Of a stretch of 64,000 bases of DNA, positions 21,869 through 32,499 are shown piece after piece. Position 1 is the stretch's first letter, and each line of letters begins with the position of its first letter. The stretch comes from Lepidostoma basale. Taxonomy: Eukaryota > Arthropoda > Insecta > Trichoptera > Lepidostomatidae. The notes under the pieces were generated by a model that was given only the letters and a program-made list of their open reading frames with translations, made no database searches and was not told the origin of the DNA. The translations under genes and the position numbers were made by a program. The stretch is from positions 1-64,000 of the forward strand of contig JAHDVF020001567.1 in assembly GCA_022606425.2 (NCBI GenBank). The letters are read 5' to 3'.

Positions 21869-21954
21869 ATGAATAATGCGTGAATGCATATGAATTCACG
21901 CATTGCCATTGAAACTAGTAAAAAATACAAAAAATAAACGCTACTCTTCTCATG

Positions 21955-22300
21955 ATTTAATTGTATCTCAATAGAGACGAAGATACAAATTGGAAACTGA
22001 ATATGGTAAATCAAGGTGTTTACAGGACTTATGACCTGTCATAGGTTGGGTTAAGCGCACGCTTCATGTAATTACAACATTCTTCATTCCACCTTTCTTA
22101 TGACCATGTCTGACAAATTTTTAGAAGTTGTATATATGTTAAAGTCCTACACCAGATTTCACATGTCAGTTTCAATGCGCCATTTATGAAGATTTTCGTC
22201 TCTATTGAGATACAATTAAATCATGAATTGATAACCCGCAATGGGTGAAATCCAGTATTCGTATACAAGTATATGTATACATTCAAAAAAATATTGCTAC
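21955..22300. mobile_element. Inverted-repeat element, copy 3
   Basis: Left arm from TTAATTGTATCTCAATAGAG and right arm ending GATACAATTAAATC, with the AATGGGTGAAATCC block after the right arm as in the other copies. The interior is shorter than in copy 1. Confidence 0.7.
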
Positions 22301-23095
22301 TCTTCTCATTCATTATTTTAGTATAAGCTATCAAGTGACCTCCAGAATTGGACAGTCGCCGCCTGACTATCTGGTCGTATGTAGCAAAAGCCGGAGTAAC
22401 AATTTCCCTCGCAAATATTAGGGCGCCCGAGCGGGTCCCCCTCGCCGGCGGCAACGAGCATGCTATTGTGAATAATTTATTTGTCTCGTGCATTTTGATG
22501 AGTTCACTGATTTTCGGAGGAACTCTCTCGCCCCATTGCCGCTGTGAAGCCCGCCTTACGGGCCGAATGGTATCGCTGGAGGTTTGAATATTAATGTAGT
22601 TTCCCTATCGTTAGTATAATTTTGATATAATTTATTTCTTCAGTGAAGATCGTTTGACCTTGGCGACCGGGCAAGGACAGCTATTGTAAGGGTTTATTTT
22701 TCTCGGAATAGAAAATTTATAGACGAAAATGAAAAGCCATTATATTTTTTCAAATGTACGGCTCTTTATTATTGGATAAGGAATTGAAAAGGAATACGGG
22801 AAACCGTAGAACTAACCTTAAAAATAACAACTATATTTCAAGGACCGTACAGTAAGAAATCTTACATCTGTTATTAATTTTGGTGAATTGAATGTTATTG
22901 GAGATTGATTAAGTTCCTGACTACACGGTGCTTAAAAAGTAATTTTCTATATTTTATAACTTTTTTTTAACGTCTTGTGGAGTCACTATAATGGCAGAAA
23001 TATCACATTACAAATATAATAATACAGTACTTGTAAAATTACCAAACTTACACTTTTTTCAAGTTAAGATACAACATGGTTCCAACAACAGTGAG
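22301..23095. other. Unassigned stretch with a GC-richer island
   Basis: 22335-22590 is clearly GC-richer than its surroundings and has no partner elsewhere in the window. No frame in it shows a recognisable domain. It could be host regulatory or exonic sequence. Confidence 0.4.
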
Positions 23096-23183
23096 TTTAC
23101 CTGTGACACGTGACGGATCGTTTTTTGACGTCCGAGTAAATTAATTCTTTTTTGTATTATTTGTTCGCGAAACATCGTTTGCA

Positions 23184-24147
23184 ATGGATTCGCCAACGTA
23201 CATGAGTCTTCTGCAACAAGTTCTCGATCTGCATGTTAAATTTGACAAAATATCAGCATTTGTCGAATCATTGAAGAAATGTAATTGCCACCATGGCAGT
23301 GTTTCTACCGCCGCCGACACAATGTACTGCGGGACTTGCGCCGGCTCTGCCGGTGTCGCCCCCCCCGGCCCCTCTGACGCCGCGGCCGAGTGATGCCGAT
23401 ACTTCCCGAGTGGGCCATTCGGCACCCGCACCGGCTCTGTGCAACACAGGACCAACAGAGCCGGCAAATGTTACAAGTGATACTAGCGCCGCGTCACATG
23501 CTGATGTAGCGGCTAGCGCACACGATGTGGGTGCGCGTACTTTGCCTCGCCCGGCTACACGGGCCTCGACACGTGCCGCTGCGCGTGTGGCATCATCCAA
23601 TTCGCTCGCAGTACCCTCCACTTCCTACGCTGCTCAGGCATCACGGGTGGTTGTAGGGAGTGTCACCAAGGGAAAACGTCCTGTATCTGGTGTATCGGCT
23701 GCCAAGAAATCGAAGGACCCGACAACCGACGCATCAGGAGCTGCAGCAGTCAATACCCGTCCTCAGAATGATGGAGGGAATGGGAATATTGTCTCGCAGC
23801 CCAGTGTTCCGGGAGGGTGGAGTGTTGTTTCGGGAAGGCGTCGGCTCGCTGTCCGTGGTTGCCGCAAGGAGCAAACACCCACAACGTCCCAGAAAAACTT
23901 CCACTTTTATCCCTTCCATCCGGAAACCTCGGCGGAGGAGATGAAAACCTACTTAAATTCTCTGTGTAAGGCTTCGTATACGGTCCATAGAATGAAGCCC
24001 AGAGATGGTTCCTATGCGTCGTTCAAAATTGGCGTTCCTACGTCGGCCGTGTCGGAGGTCTTGAAGCCGAAACACTGGCCGCGACAGTCCTTTATTAAGG
24101 AGTGGCGGTCAAGTGTGGCGGCTCCTCGACTTCCGATGCTCAGCTGA
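23184..24147 (+). pseudogene. LINE C ORF1 (gag-like RNA-binding protein)
   Basis: ATG 23184 opens MDSPTYMSLLQQVLDLHVKF with a C-rich patch (CNCHHG, CGTC). The frame shifts by one in a run of eight Cs near 23360 and continues for 284 codons through a Pro/Ala/Ser-rich linker to HFYPFHPETSAEEMKTYL and YASFKIGVPTSAV. That last part resembles the RRM-like or CCHC-proximal region of CR1/Jockey ORF1 proteins, which bind the element RNA. One base indel in the C run would join the halves, so it may be a recent inactivation or a sequencing error. Confidence 0.7.
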
Positions 24148-24149
24148 CG

Positions 24150-26004
24150 TGATAATTTTGGTATTCTGTATCAGAATGTTCGAGGATTGAAGACAAAATG
24201 CTCGACGTTTTACACCAGTGTTTTGGCGAGTGACGCAAATATAATTGCACTCTCCGAAACATGGCTTAATCCGAGTGTCTTCTCCTCTGAGCTTTTTGAT
24301 ACGGATTCATTCCTTGTTTTTAGGAGAGACAGAGACAACGGCAGTGGCCATAGGCAGGGTGGCGGTTGTCTTCTGGCTATCAGGAAAGAGGACGCGCTTA
24401 TGGCCGAGCGCGTCCTCGGCCTTGAATCCGAAAATGAGGACTTATGGGTAAAACTGACTTACAACTCAAATGTCAATATTTTTTTATGCGTGGTATACAT
24501 TCCACCGGGATCTTCTTGGGATGTCTACAAACACTTTTTTGATTCAATGCATATGAACCACGGTCTGATAGGAGATCGGAATGTCATTGTGATGGGGGAC
24601 TTCAATCTTCACTCCGCGCGTGGGAGCGACAGTGTTCAGCAGGACCTGGAGTTCTTGTGCGCGGTGTTTGGGCTCACCCAGTGCAATGGTATTCTGAACT
24701 CTGATCTCAGAGTTCTTGACTTGATTCTGAGCAACATGAAGTTGCAAGTTTTTCGGTCATTGTTTCCTCTGGTACCCGAAGATAGTTACCATCCATCGCT
24801 GGAGTTTGTGTGTGACGGTAAGATGGTCTCGGGGGTCACTAGAGTACCCAAACATGATGCCAGCACCTTCCGCGGTTGGAATTTTGGGCGAGGAAACTTT
24901 GACAAACTTTATCATTTAATGACTCAGATTGATTGGAGTAGCTTATACAACTTGAATACCGTAAATGAAGCCTTACAATACTTTTACCGTATTTTATATA
25001 ACATTTTTGATTTGTGCTTCCCCAGGAAACACATGAGCAATGGTGGACGGAGATATCCTAAGTGGTTTACTGAGGATATCATACGAAATATAAGGATGAA
25101 GCATGCTCATCATAAGAAGTGGAAAGCTACTGGCTCTCGTGGTGAGTATGAACAATTCAGTCACTACCGCTCGATGGTAGTTCGCAGTGTCCGATTGGCC
25201 TTTCGAACATATGTGGGCACCATTGAGGGTAGTCTCATGGACGATCCCAAATCTTTTTGGAACTACGTCAAAAGCTTACGCAAAGATGGTGGCATGATAA
25301 ACACCATGATGCATGGGGATAGAGAGGTTCGAGGTGCCGATATAGCGAATGCATTCGCTAAGCACTTCCTATCTGTCTATAGCAATATTCCCCCGCGGCT
25401 AAATCATAACGATGTGACCAATTCGAGTGCCGATACTACTCATAACTTCAATGGTGTCAGTCAAATTGACATCTCAGACATAAAAATTTCAATTCAAGCC
25501 ATGAAAAATTCGCATTCAATTGGCCCTGATTTTCTTCCTATCTTCTTTTTAAAAGGATGCTCTGAATTTTTGGTACCTCCTCTCCACTTCATTTTCAACC
25601 TCTCAGTAAATACTGATACCTTTCCCAATTTGTGGAAAATCTCCAAGATCAGTCCCATCTTCAAGAGCGGCCCGAGAGAATCAGTTGAAAACTACAGACC
25701 TGTAGCAATACTGTCTGCTCCGGCCAAACTCTTCGAATCTATTATTTATAAAATGATTCTCCCTAGAGTTGAACCCTTCATAATTCCAGAACAACACGGA
25801 TTCAGGAAGGGGCGCTCTACTGAAACTAATCTTATGATTTTCACAGAATATGTGACAAGGGCTTTGGACAATGGTCACCAGGTTGACTGCTCTTATAATG
25901 ACTTTTCTAAAGCCTTTGATACCGTCAACCATGATGTACTTCTGCGAAAGCTGTCGGAAATTGGTTTCTCTTCTAAGTTGGTTTTATTTTTATTAGCTAC
26001 CTGA
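24150..26004 (+). pseudogene. LINE C ORF2, endonuclease and first part of RT
   Basis: The frame begins FGILYQNVRGLKTK, the start of an APE endonuclease, followed by NIIALSETWLNPSV, VVYIPPGSSWD, VIVMGDFNLHS and LDLILSN. The RT begins near residue 430 with SKISPIFKSGPRE, NYRPVAILSAPAKLFE, EQHGFRKGRSTETNL and YNDFSKAFDTVNHDVLL. The frame breaks at about 26000. The listed ATG-like start near 24187 is only a TTG; no true initiator is evident. Confidence 0.8.
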
Positions 26005-27006
26005 GGGAAAGGAAACAGTTTGCCTCATACGGTATATTTCAATCTGCACTTTTTCCCGTATATTCCGGAGTACCACAGGGCTCAAACCTTGGTCCACTCC
26101 TCTTCACCATCTTCATTAATGATGTCGCGAGGGTTATACAATTTTCGCGGTTTCTTTTATTTGCAGATGATCTTAAATTATTCCTTGAGATAAAAAGCCC
26201 CGAAGATTGCCTCCATCTCCAGTCAGATATAAATAATATCGTCCGCTGGAGTAAAACCAATCAAATTTATTTCAATATCTCAAAATGCGTAATTTTATCT
26301 TTTACGAGAGCATTGCGTACTGTTTATTACAGATACACAATGGATAACCAGCAACTTAAGCGTGTTTCAACGATAAAAGATCTTGGTATCGTTTATGAAA
26401 GTAGGCTGACTTTCCATGCTCACATCGAGAGAATATGTGGAGTTGCACTGAAAATGTTGGGATTTATTCTCCGAACTGGTAGAGTTTTCAAGAATCCCTA
26501 TGTTTTGCGAATTTTGTACAACTCATTGGTCCGGAGCCGGCTCGAGTGTGGCTCGGTGATATGGAGTCCCCACGAGGCGAGATACTCGCTCATGTTGGAG
26601 AGGGTTCAGAAAAGATTTCTGAGATATCTCTACATGAGGGAGTTTGGTAGCTATCCGTGGCTTTATCCCACTGCATTCCTCTTGGGCATGCTGGGGACCA
26701 ATAGTTTGCAGATAAGAAGGGATGGGTGCACACTTACCCATTTCTTCAGACTTATCAGGGGATTCTTTGAGAACTCCGTCATCTTGGAGGCTATCCATCT
26801 TTATGTTCCGGATGGCTATCTTCGACAGCGTCAGCACAGACTGTTTTATCTCCCAGCATGCAGAACCAACTGCCTCTGGTGATGCCGGTGGGGAGAGCAA
26901 TCAAACTGCTGAACATGATCGCTTCGGAGATCGATGTCTTTCATATTCGTGAAAGTACATTCAGAAGACAAATACTCTTGACTTTAGAGAGTATTTTGTA
27001 TTCCTA
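26005..27006 (+). pseudogene. LINE C ORF2, RT catalytic half and C-terminus
   Basis: After a frameshift the RT continues with SGVPQGSNLGPLLFTIFIND and FADDLKLFLE (catalytic FADD), then VSTIKDLGIVYESRLTFHAH, SLVRSRLECGSVIWSP and LRQRQHRLFYLPACRTN. A further frameshift near 26880 leads to MPVGRAIKLLNMIASEIDVF and the stop near 27006. Domain order and motifs are those of CR1-clade LINEs. Confidence 0.8.
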
Positions 27007-27159
27007 ATGTCGAACCATCTCTCATGCGTTCCTGGTATTATATATTCCTTATGTTTTACCTGTTCTCAATAGATGCCTTAAACTATAAAAAATGTTTGTA
27101 ATGTCTTTTGAGAAAATAAACTGATTTGATTTGATTTGATTTGATTTGAACACCAACAA

Positions 27160-27690
27160 CAATCCATCACGCCGTTTCGCCGCAGGGGTAGGCAGAGAGA
27201 ATGGCCCGCCACACTACTCTATCCTGACATACCTCTCTAGATTCCTCCACATTCATACAGCGAGTAATACACGCACGTCGATTCTTCCGGCTTCTGACAT
27301 GACCAACCTTTAAAATTTGATTAATTTGATCATGCCATATTTTCCTCGGTCTACCTCGACTCTGCACTCCAATTACATCGTTAACGTATATTTTTTAAAC
27401 CATTCTTTCTTCACCCCATGTGCTCTATATGTCCGAACCAACGCAGCGATCCTTTCATAATTTTGTTCATAATATCTTCTTTCGCTCTACATTCCTTTCT
27501 CATATCAGCATTTGAGATTCTGTCGTACATCGTTCTATCACACATACGTCTTTGAGACCTCATCTCTACCGCATTTATTCTGCTCTCATCTTTCTTCTGC
27601 CAGTTTCATGCTTCGCTTCCAAACATAAGGGTTGGGACCAGAACTCCATTGTGAACGGTCATTTTCGCTTTCATTGATAAATATTCGGAC
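27160..27690 (-). pseudogene. LINE A 3' fragment
   Basis: Plus strand starts with an AACAACAA tail and CCATCACGCCGTTTCGCC, then the complement of the family A C-terminus ([28 protein letters not shown]), extending upstream to the VHNGVLVP region near 27660. It resembles the (TTG)n subfamily of the copy at 1096-4050. Confidence 0.8.
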
Positions 27691-27794
27691 ATTATGTCTG
27701 TTATACAATTATATCTGCTTACATTCGACTTTAAAAAAAATACGAGTTATTTCAATATTAGATATTTCAATTAAAATAATGACAGAACAATAAG

Positions 27795-27985
27795 ATTAAT
27801 CCCAGATAAGTGCCGTATGAAAAGAGACCAAGAGATAGACTATGACAAATACTGGTCGAAGAGGCCTGGAGGAAACTGGGAAGACCTGGAGAATGCAGAA
27901 TGATGGACAGGGATAGGATGGATGACTATTGTAGAGTAATCCTGCACGGAATGTAGACCCAAGTAGAAGAACATGTTCGACTTTA
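27795..27985 (+). pseudogene. LINE 3' end fragment
   Basis: A short decayed stretch ending in an AAGTAGAAGAA tail that resembles RTE-like LINE ends. The assignment rests mainly on the tail and on weak WSKRPGGNWEDL-like residues. Confidence 0.35.
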
Positions 27986-27999
27986 TTAAAAGTGAGTTA

Positions 28000-28600
28000 T
28001 ACTTAAGAAATTGAAATAACTTTGTTTAATCCACTAATTTTTTATTATTTTGAAATCCGACATGTTTCGGAGGATACCTCCATCTTCAGGTGTAAAAGTA
28101 TAATAAAAACTAAACAAAGAAAGACTAATATAAAAACGCATTTAAAATTCGATACAATAATTCAAATTTAAAAATTAACTTGGGCCATTTGTTATAAGTA
28201 CTAATAATGTTTTTTTTAACAGCAAGAACTAATAAATATTATTAAATAATAATAATCCATGATAATAATATAAAAAAAACGTAATTTAGAAAAAACATAC
28301 ATTTGTAAAGACATAATTTATATAGAATAAATAAATGATTAATTTGCGTTTGATTGGGAATAGGAGCTTGAGAGACTAAATGTAGACAAAGTATTTTAGG
28401 AGAAAGGAGTAAAAGGAGGAATCTGATTATTAATTATGTTTTCACCCAATTTCACCGACTTGAGGATTTCTAAATTTTCAAGTTTGTTTAATTTATTACT
28501 ATTGATAACTGTGTGTAGAAATTTCGTGTCATTTTTATCGAAACTATGGTCAAATTCAATACAATGGTTAGCCATCTCAGAAAAAAAGTATGTTTGGTGA
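28000..28600 (-). pseudogene. Penelope-like element fragment with terminal hammerhead
   Basis: The minus strand reads SEMANHCIEFDHSF, LENLEILKSVKLGE and NIINNQI, the segment after the GIY-YIG domain of Penelope-like elements (compare 29447-30169). Downstream on the same strand is a hammerhead-like motif, as in Penelope terminal repeats. Confidence 0.7.
28059..28115 (-). ncRNA. Hammerhead ribozyme-like motif (PLE 28.0 kb)
   Basis: Minus strand: CTGAAGA, one extra T, stem II GGAGG-TAT-CCTCC (perfect 5 bp), GAAAC, loop AT, then GTC. A(15.1)-U(16.1) and C-G form the tiny stem III and the predicted cut follows GTC. Distal stem I pairs TTTTATTAT (5' side) with ATAATAAAA (3' side) across an internal loop, the architecture of type I hammerheads. 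Core nucleotides are intact except for the extra base after GA, which is common to all copies here. Confidence 0.7.
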
Positions 28601-28828
28601 AAGCTTGTTTTCTTTGACGCTCTTTTCCCTCGTTTTCTCTGCCTTCTCGTTTGTGAGGAGGGATGAAAATAATATCTAATTAGGAAAACTAATCATTAAT
28701 TATTATGTTTGCTTGTGGGCATTTCGATTCACAATGGGTAAATTTATTCTAATCCAAAAATTACTATTTATGTTTTGGTAAAAAATACCCTTTGAGAAAA
28801 ATTAACATAGCTGTAGAAATTAATTTTA

Positions 28829-29160
28829 AGGATTAATTGTATCTCAATAGAGACGAAGATGTAAATTATTTTTGTAAAGTTATTAAAAAATATTAACATA
28901 TGCAAGTTCCAAAAAATTGTCAGACGTGGTGTCGTAAGAAGGTCGGAATGGTGAATGTTGTTAAACATAAAGTGATCGCTTCACCCAACCAATGACAGGT
29001 CATAAGTCCTGTAAACGCCTCGACTACCATATTCTGTTTCCAAATAATTTACATCTTCGTCTCTATTGAGATACAATAATCATTAAGAAATTATTAACCC
29101 GCAATGGGTAAAAATCCAGTATTTGTCTACAAGTATTTGTATAAAAAAAAAAAAAAAAAA
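28829..29160. mobile_element. Inverted-repeat element, copy 4
   Basis: A shortened left arm (TTAATTGTATCTCAATAGAG) and a full right arm (29000-29075), followed by the AATGGGTAAAAATCC block and an A-rich tail. Confidence 0.65.
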
Positions 29161-29284
29161 ATTTGAAAATGTTGAAACACTGTTTATTGTAATTTGTTTA
29201 TTAGAATTTCTACATATATTTTAATTTTGACTAAAAATCTATTTATTGGAATTACTTTTTGATAACTTTGTATCACAACACTTT

Positions 29285-29354
29285 ATTACACTTTTTTCAG
29301 ACATGTTTCGGGACACAGAAGCCCCTTCTTCAGTGTGTATAAATTTTAACAGCT
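29285..29354 (-). ncRNA. Hammerhead ribozyme-like motif (PLE 3' repeat)
   Basis: Reverse complement of the motif at 30333-30405, located downstream of the PLE coding region and in sense with it. Core at 29300-29333: CTGAAGA, extra A, GGGGC/GTCCC stem II, GAAAC-AT-GTC. Confidence 0.7.
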
Positions 29355-29446
29355 AAATGAGACAAAATCGTTACTTATATACTAAATAAAATTAAAATGG
29401 TAAAGGAGGAGTGGGGGTGGTTCCAAGAAATAGTGTTAATTATATT

Positions 29447-30345
29447 TTAGCCGGAATAATGGGACAGGGGAAATAAATCTAGTATCGGACTGGAAGTTAA
29501 ATTAATTTGATTATTTATAATTTCTTCTTTATTTTTTATCGACTTTTTTATTTCTAGGATTTCAAGGTTGTTTAATGTTACTTTTCTATTACTGATATGC
29601 AAAACTTCAACGCCGTTATTTTTATCGAAGGAGTGATCTTTTTCTATGAGATGATTCGCGAATTCGGAAAAATTATTATTTGAGAGACACCTAATGTGTT
29701 CCTTCATTCTTAAATTAATGTTACGCGTTGTTTTTCCTATATAATAAGATGGGCAATCGTCGCATTTAAGTTTGTATACTCCCGATTGGATTAGTTTGTC
29801 TTCTTTGTCTTTATTATTTATTAACAATTTACCTAGATTATTATTGGTATAGAACGCGGGTCTAATGTCTAACGGAAGATCTTTAGAAACTATATTTGTT
29901 AGATTATTAATATATAAAATTCTACGCCATTGATTATTTTTCTGATTATAGTTAGGTGGAGTATACAAAATTGTTTTAGTAAACTTATTTTTGTTTTTTT
30001 TATTTAAAATATTATCGATTAGATTATCACTGTAACCATTATTTTTAGCAATATGTTTTATTGTAGTTAGTTCTTTATTATAATTTTCTAGTGAAAGAGG
30101 TATATTAATTAAACGAGTCACCATGGCATGGAAAGCTGAATGTTTATGTGACCTCGGATGATTGGACATATTATGAATTACATTATCTGTATACGTGGGT
30201 TTTCGAAATATGTTAAATTTGATTTTGTTGTCTATTATATTTAAGGTTAAATCTAGGAAGTTAAGTTTATTATTATGTCCGATTTCTAATGTGAATTTGA
30301 TATGTTCATGGAGGGAGTTGATAAGGGTGAGGAAAGTTAAAATTT
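29447..30345 (-). pseudogene. PLE RT C-terminus plus GIY-YIG endonuclease
   Basis: The open frame of 240 codons (29447-30169) includes MSNHPRSHKHSAFHAM and MVTRLINIPLS, the RT-thumb/linker region, then GVYKLKCDDCPSYYIGKT and RMKEHIRCLSN, the GIY-YIG nuclease core with its preceding Cys pair, and ends near LFPLSHYSG. Upstream codons to 30345 (LNFLDLTLNIIDNKIKF, RKPTYTDNV) continue the RT in the same frame or nearly so. The catalytic YxDD part of the RT is missing, so the element is 5'-truncated. Confidence 0.85.
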
Positions 30346-30405
30346 ATACACACTGAAGAAGGGGCTTCTGTGTCCCGAAACATGTCTGAAAAAAGTGTAA
30401 TAAAG
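30333..30405 (+). ncRNA. Hammerhead ribozyme-like motif (PLE inverted repeat)
   Basis: CTGAAGA at 30353-30359, extra A, stem II GGGGC (30361-30365) with GTCCC (30372-30376), GAAA at 30377-30380, stem III A-C with G-U (30380-81 with 30384-85), predicted cut after C30386. Stem I: A30352-U30387 and C30351-G30388 next to the core, then an internal loop and a distal helix of TTTAT-ACA with TGT-A-ATAAA. It lies antisense to the PLE gene. Confidence 0.7.
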
Positions 30406-30445
30406 TGTTGTGATACAAAGTTATCAAAAAGTAATTCAAATATGA

Positions 30446-30784
30446 ATCCGCAACACAAAGTAATGGCGAATATAGAAGAAAATCTATTTATTGCCTTAAA
30501 TGTTTACCATTATATACTTTTTAATTTCCTCTATTACCGATCGAATCTGATGATGTTGTTCTTTTCTATCGTATGGCTTAAAGTCGCCGCCGTTGATTTG
30601 AGATTTAAAGGAAACCTTTTGAATTTTATGAAATTTATCTCATCCTTTCACCACAATGCAAACGAACTTGGGAAAAGGACGGAAGTTAGGTTAGATCAGA
30701 TATCCCGATAAGCTAGAAATTATTGCCAATTTACATAGCAAAAAAAAACTTTTTACGTATGTAAAGTAAAACGATAACTTTTCC
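30446..30784. other. Unassigned stretch
   Basis: No coding region or repeat recognised. Confidence 0.4.
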
Positions 30785-31140
30785 TTCTTATTATTCTTCT
30801 TCAGACTATTCCCGTCCACTCCTGGACAAAGGCCTCTTCCATTTGCTTCCACGTCACTCTGTCTTGTGTAGACTGCATTTAGGTTATTCCGACATGACTG
30901 TTCAGGTCATTCTTCTACCGTAGTTGCGGTCGCCCTGTCCTTTTTTTTGCCGTCCACGGTCTCCAAGTCAGCAGTCTTCTTGTCCTTTTTTCGTCCGAGC
31001 TTCTGGCTAGGTGACCTCCCCATTGCCACTTTAGAGTCGCTACCCGGTGGATGATGTCAGTGATCTTTGTTTTTTCTCTCACTGTATCGTTTCTGACTCT
31101 GTCTCTTAGGCTAATTACTAACATGGTTTTTTGGGTCACT
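30785..31140 (-). pseudogene. LINE F 3' fragment
   Basis: Minus strand reads TQKTMLVISLRDRVRNDTVR, ITDIIHRVATLKWQWGGHLA and WRPWTAKKRTGRPQLR, the family F end. The (AAG)n-type tail lies near 30786-30800. Other copies are at 31959-32220, 37724-38107 and 53435-54010. Confidence 0.8.
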
Positions 31141-31334
31141 AGTAGTTTCTCGGCGCGAAAACGACAACACTTCAGAATAATTTAAAATGATTGTTGTAGG
31201 TATAACCAAATAATACAGCATATTCTTAAATACATTAAACAATGTGAATAGAATAAACTTTGGAATAAAGTCAAATTTAAAATGAGGCCATGTAATGGAT
31301 GTTCCATACATTTGGATGAATGCGCTATCTCTAT

Positions 31335-31545
31335 CCACACATTCGAGAGAATAACAAAAGTGTGCCCACGAATTCGTGTGAATAACCAAAATTTGTCAAC
31401 ACATTCGAGGAAATAATAAAAATCTGTCCATGCATTCGAGAGAATAACAAAAATCTGTCCACGCATTCGAGAGAATGCCAAATGTTTGTCCACGCATTTC
31501 TGTAACGATGTAAACTGTGTCCACGTATTCAAGCTAGTGGAATAA
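31335..31545. repeat. 31-bp tandem repeat (about six to seven units)
   Basis: Degenerate tandem units of about 31 bp with the core CCACGCATTCGAGAGAATAA. The two central units are almost identical and the outer ones diverge. No spacers, so this is a minisatellite and not a CRISPR. Confidence 0.8.
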
Positions 31546-31719
31546 TCCACATATTCTAGCCGTTGTAATGTCGGAGTTCTGTCAATAAATTCGAGCTAAT
31601 GCTAGAACTCCAACTTATAATAAGCCGGCAGGTGTCTGAACAATTATGCTAAGAAACTCAATTTTTTTTTTGTATACAGTTCAAACAATTTATTTTTAAC
31701 CGTTTAAATAAATTAAACT

Positions 31720-32450
31720 TTGTTTCGACCGACGCGACGTTAGCAAAACAGCTGTCGCGACAAAATATAATCAATTGTGATATATAATACAATACATAAA
31801 AAAAAGTTTTTATATTTAAGCAGTTAATAATGTTGAAATATCAAAGTGTTTCTTTTTGTGTTTGTATACGTACTCGTATATTGAAATCGCGGTTTGTTGC
31901 CCTTCATAAAAAAATATTATTATTACATTATTAACTGTTAAAATTTAAACGCTGTTATGCAGAAATTCAAGCAGAAATGGCAGTGGGCAGGTCATGTCGT
32001 CATACAGGGAACAGAGCGATGGGCACCCAGAGTCCTCAAATGGAGACTATGGGATAGAAAAAGAAGAGTGGGCCGACCCCAAAAAAGATGGGCTGACGAC
32101 ATTATCCCTGTCGCGGGTAGAATGTGGTAAAGGAAAGTCCAAGATAGAGTGGAGTGCAGGAAAATGGAGGAGGCCTATTTCCAGCAGTGGAGAGATGGCT
32201 GAGGAAGAAGAAGAAGAAGATGTTATCATATTTTTAATTGTTACTACAGCTGTTTAGAAAACCGATGTTGGCATCATTAGGTGCTTCCACATAAACAAAA
32301 AAAAAAATTGTAATACATGATGATGTAAACATCGGTTGGCGAAAAAGCTGTCGCGAAATAAAATTGTGATACCATAACAGCGTTTAAATTTTAACAGCTA
32401 ATAATGTTGAAGTATCGTAGTGTTTCGGCCAAAACAATGGACTATCAAAT
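31720..32450. mobile_element. Palindromic hammerhead family, split by a LINE F insertion
   Basis: Family fragments at 31725-31775 (AACAGCTGTCGCGACA) and 32221-32450 (ACAGCTGTTT, CCGATGTTGGCATCAT, GATGATGT, TCGTAGTGTTTCGGCC). The LINE F copy sits between TGTTAT at 31953-31958 and TGTTAT at 32221-32226. Confidence 0.6.
31959..32220 (+). pseudogene. LINE F 3' fragment, inserted with target duplication
   Basis: Reads KWQWAGHVVIQGTERWAPRV, RRVGRPQKRWADDI and YFQQWRDG, ending in (GAA)n. A TGTTAT duplication flanks it. 5'-truncated. Confidence 0.75.
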
Positions 32451-32499
32451 TTAATTATTATTTTCTTATATTAAAGGGTGGGGAAAAAAGAACATAAAG

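Larger units (their letters stand above)
23100..27150 (+). mobile_element. LINE family C (CR1-like), nearly full length
   Basis: Contains ORF1, ORF2 with endonuclease and reverse transcriptase, a 3' UTR with AATAAA and a (TGATT)n terminus at 27120-27148, typical in style for CR1-type LINEs. ORF1 and ORF2 are each broken by single-position frameshifts. 3' fragments of the same or a closely related family occur at 11095, 46405, 49880, 57020, 58105, 62290 and 63585. Confidence 0.85.
29241..30445 (-). mobile_element. Penelope-like element with inverted terminal repeats
   Basis: The coding part on the minus strand covers the end of an RT and a GIY-YIG endonuclease. 29241-29354 and 30333-30445 are near-perfect inverted repeats, each containing a hammerhead-like motif. 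The right copy lies in antisense orientation upstream of the truncated gene, an arrangement known for Penelope-like elements, which often carry an inverted extra piece of the terminal repeat. Confidence 0.85.

Noticed and set aside
22221..22587. Short frames on both strands in the GC-richer island
   Set aside because: No domain, no splice structure; kept only as an unassigned stretch.
23268..23621. Ala/Gly-rich minus-strand frame
   Set aside because: It is the antisense shadow of the GC-rich LINE C ORF1.
29241..30445. DNA transposon with terminal inverted repeats
   Set aside because: The coding part is a Penelope-type RT/GIY-YIG segment; the inverted repeats are PLE terminal repeats.
31335..31545. 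Possible CRISPR array
   Set aside because: Units are directly adjacent without spacers, and the genome is eukaryotic.
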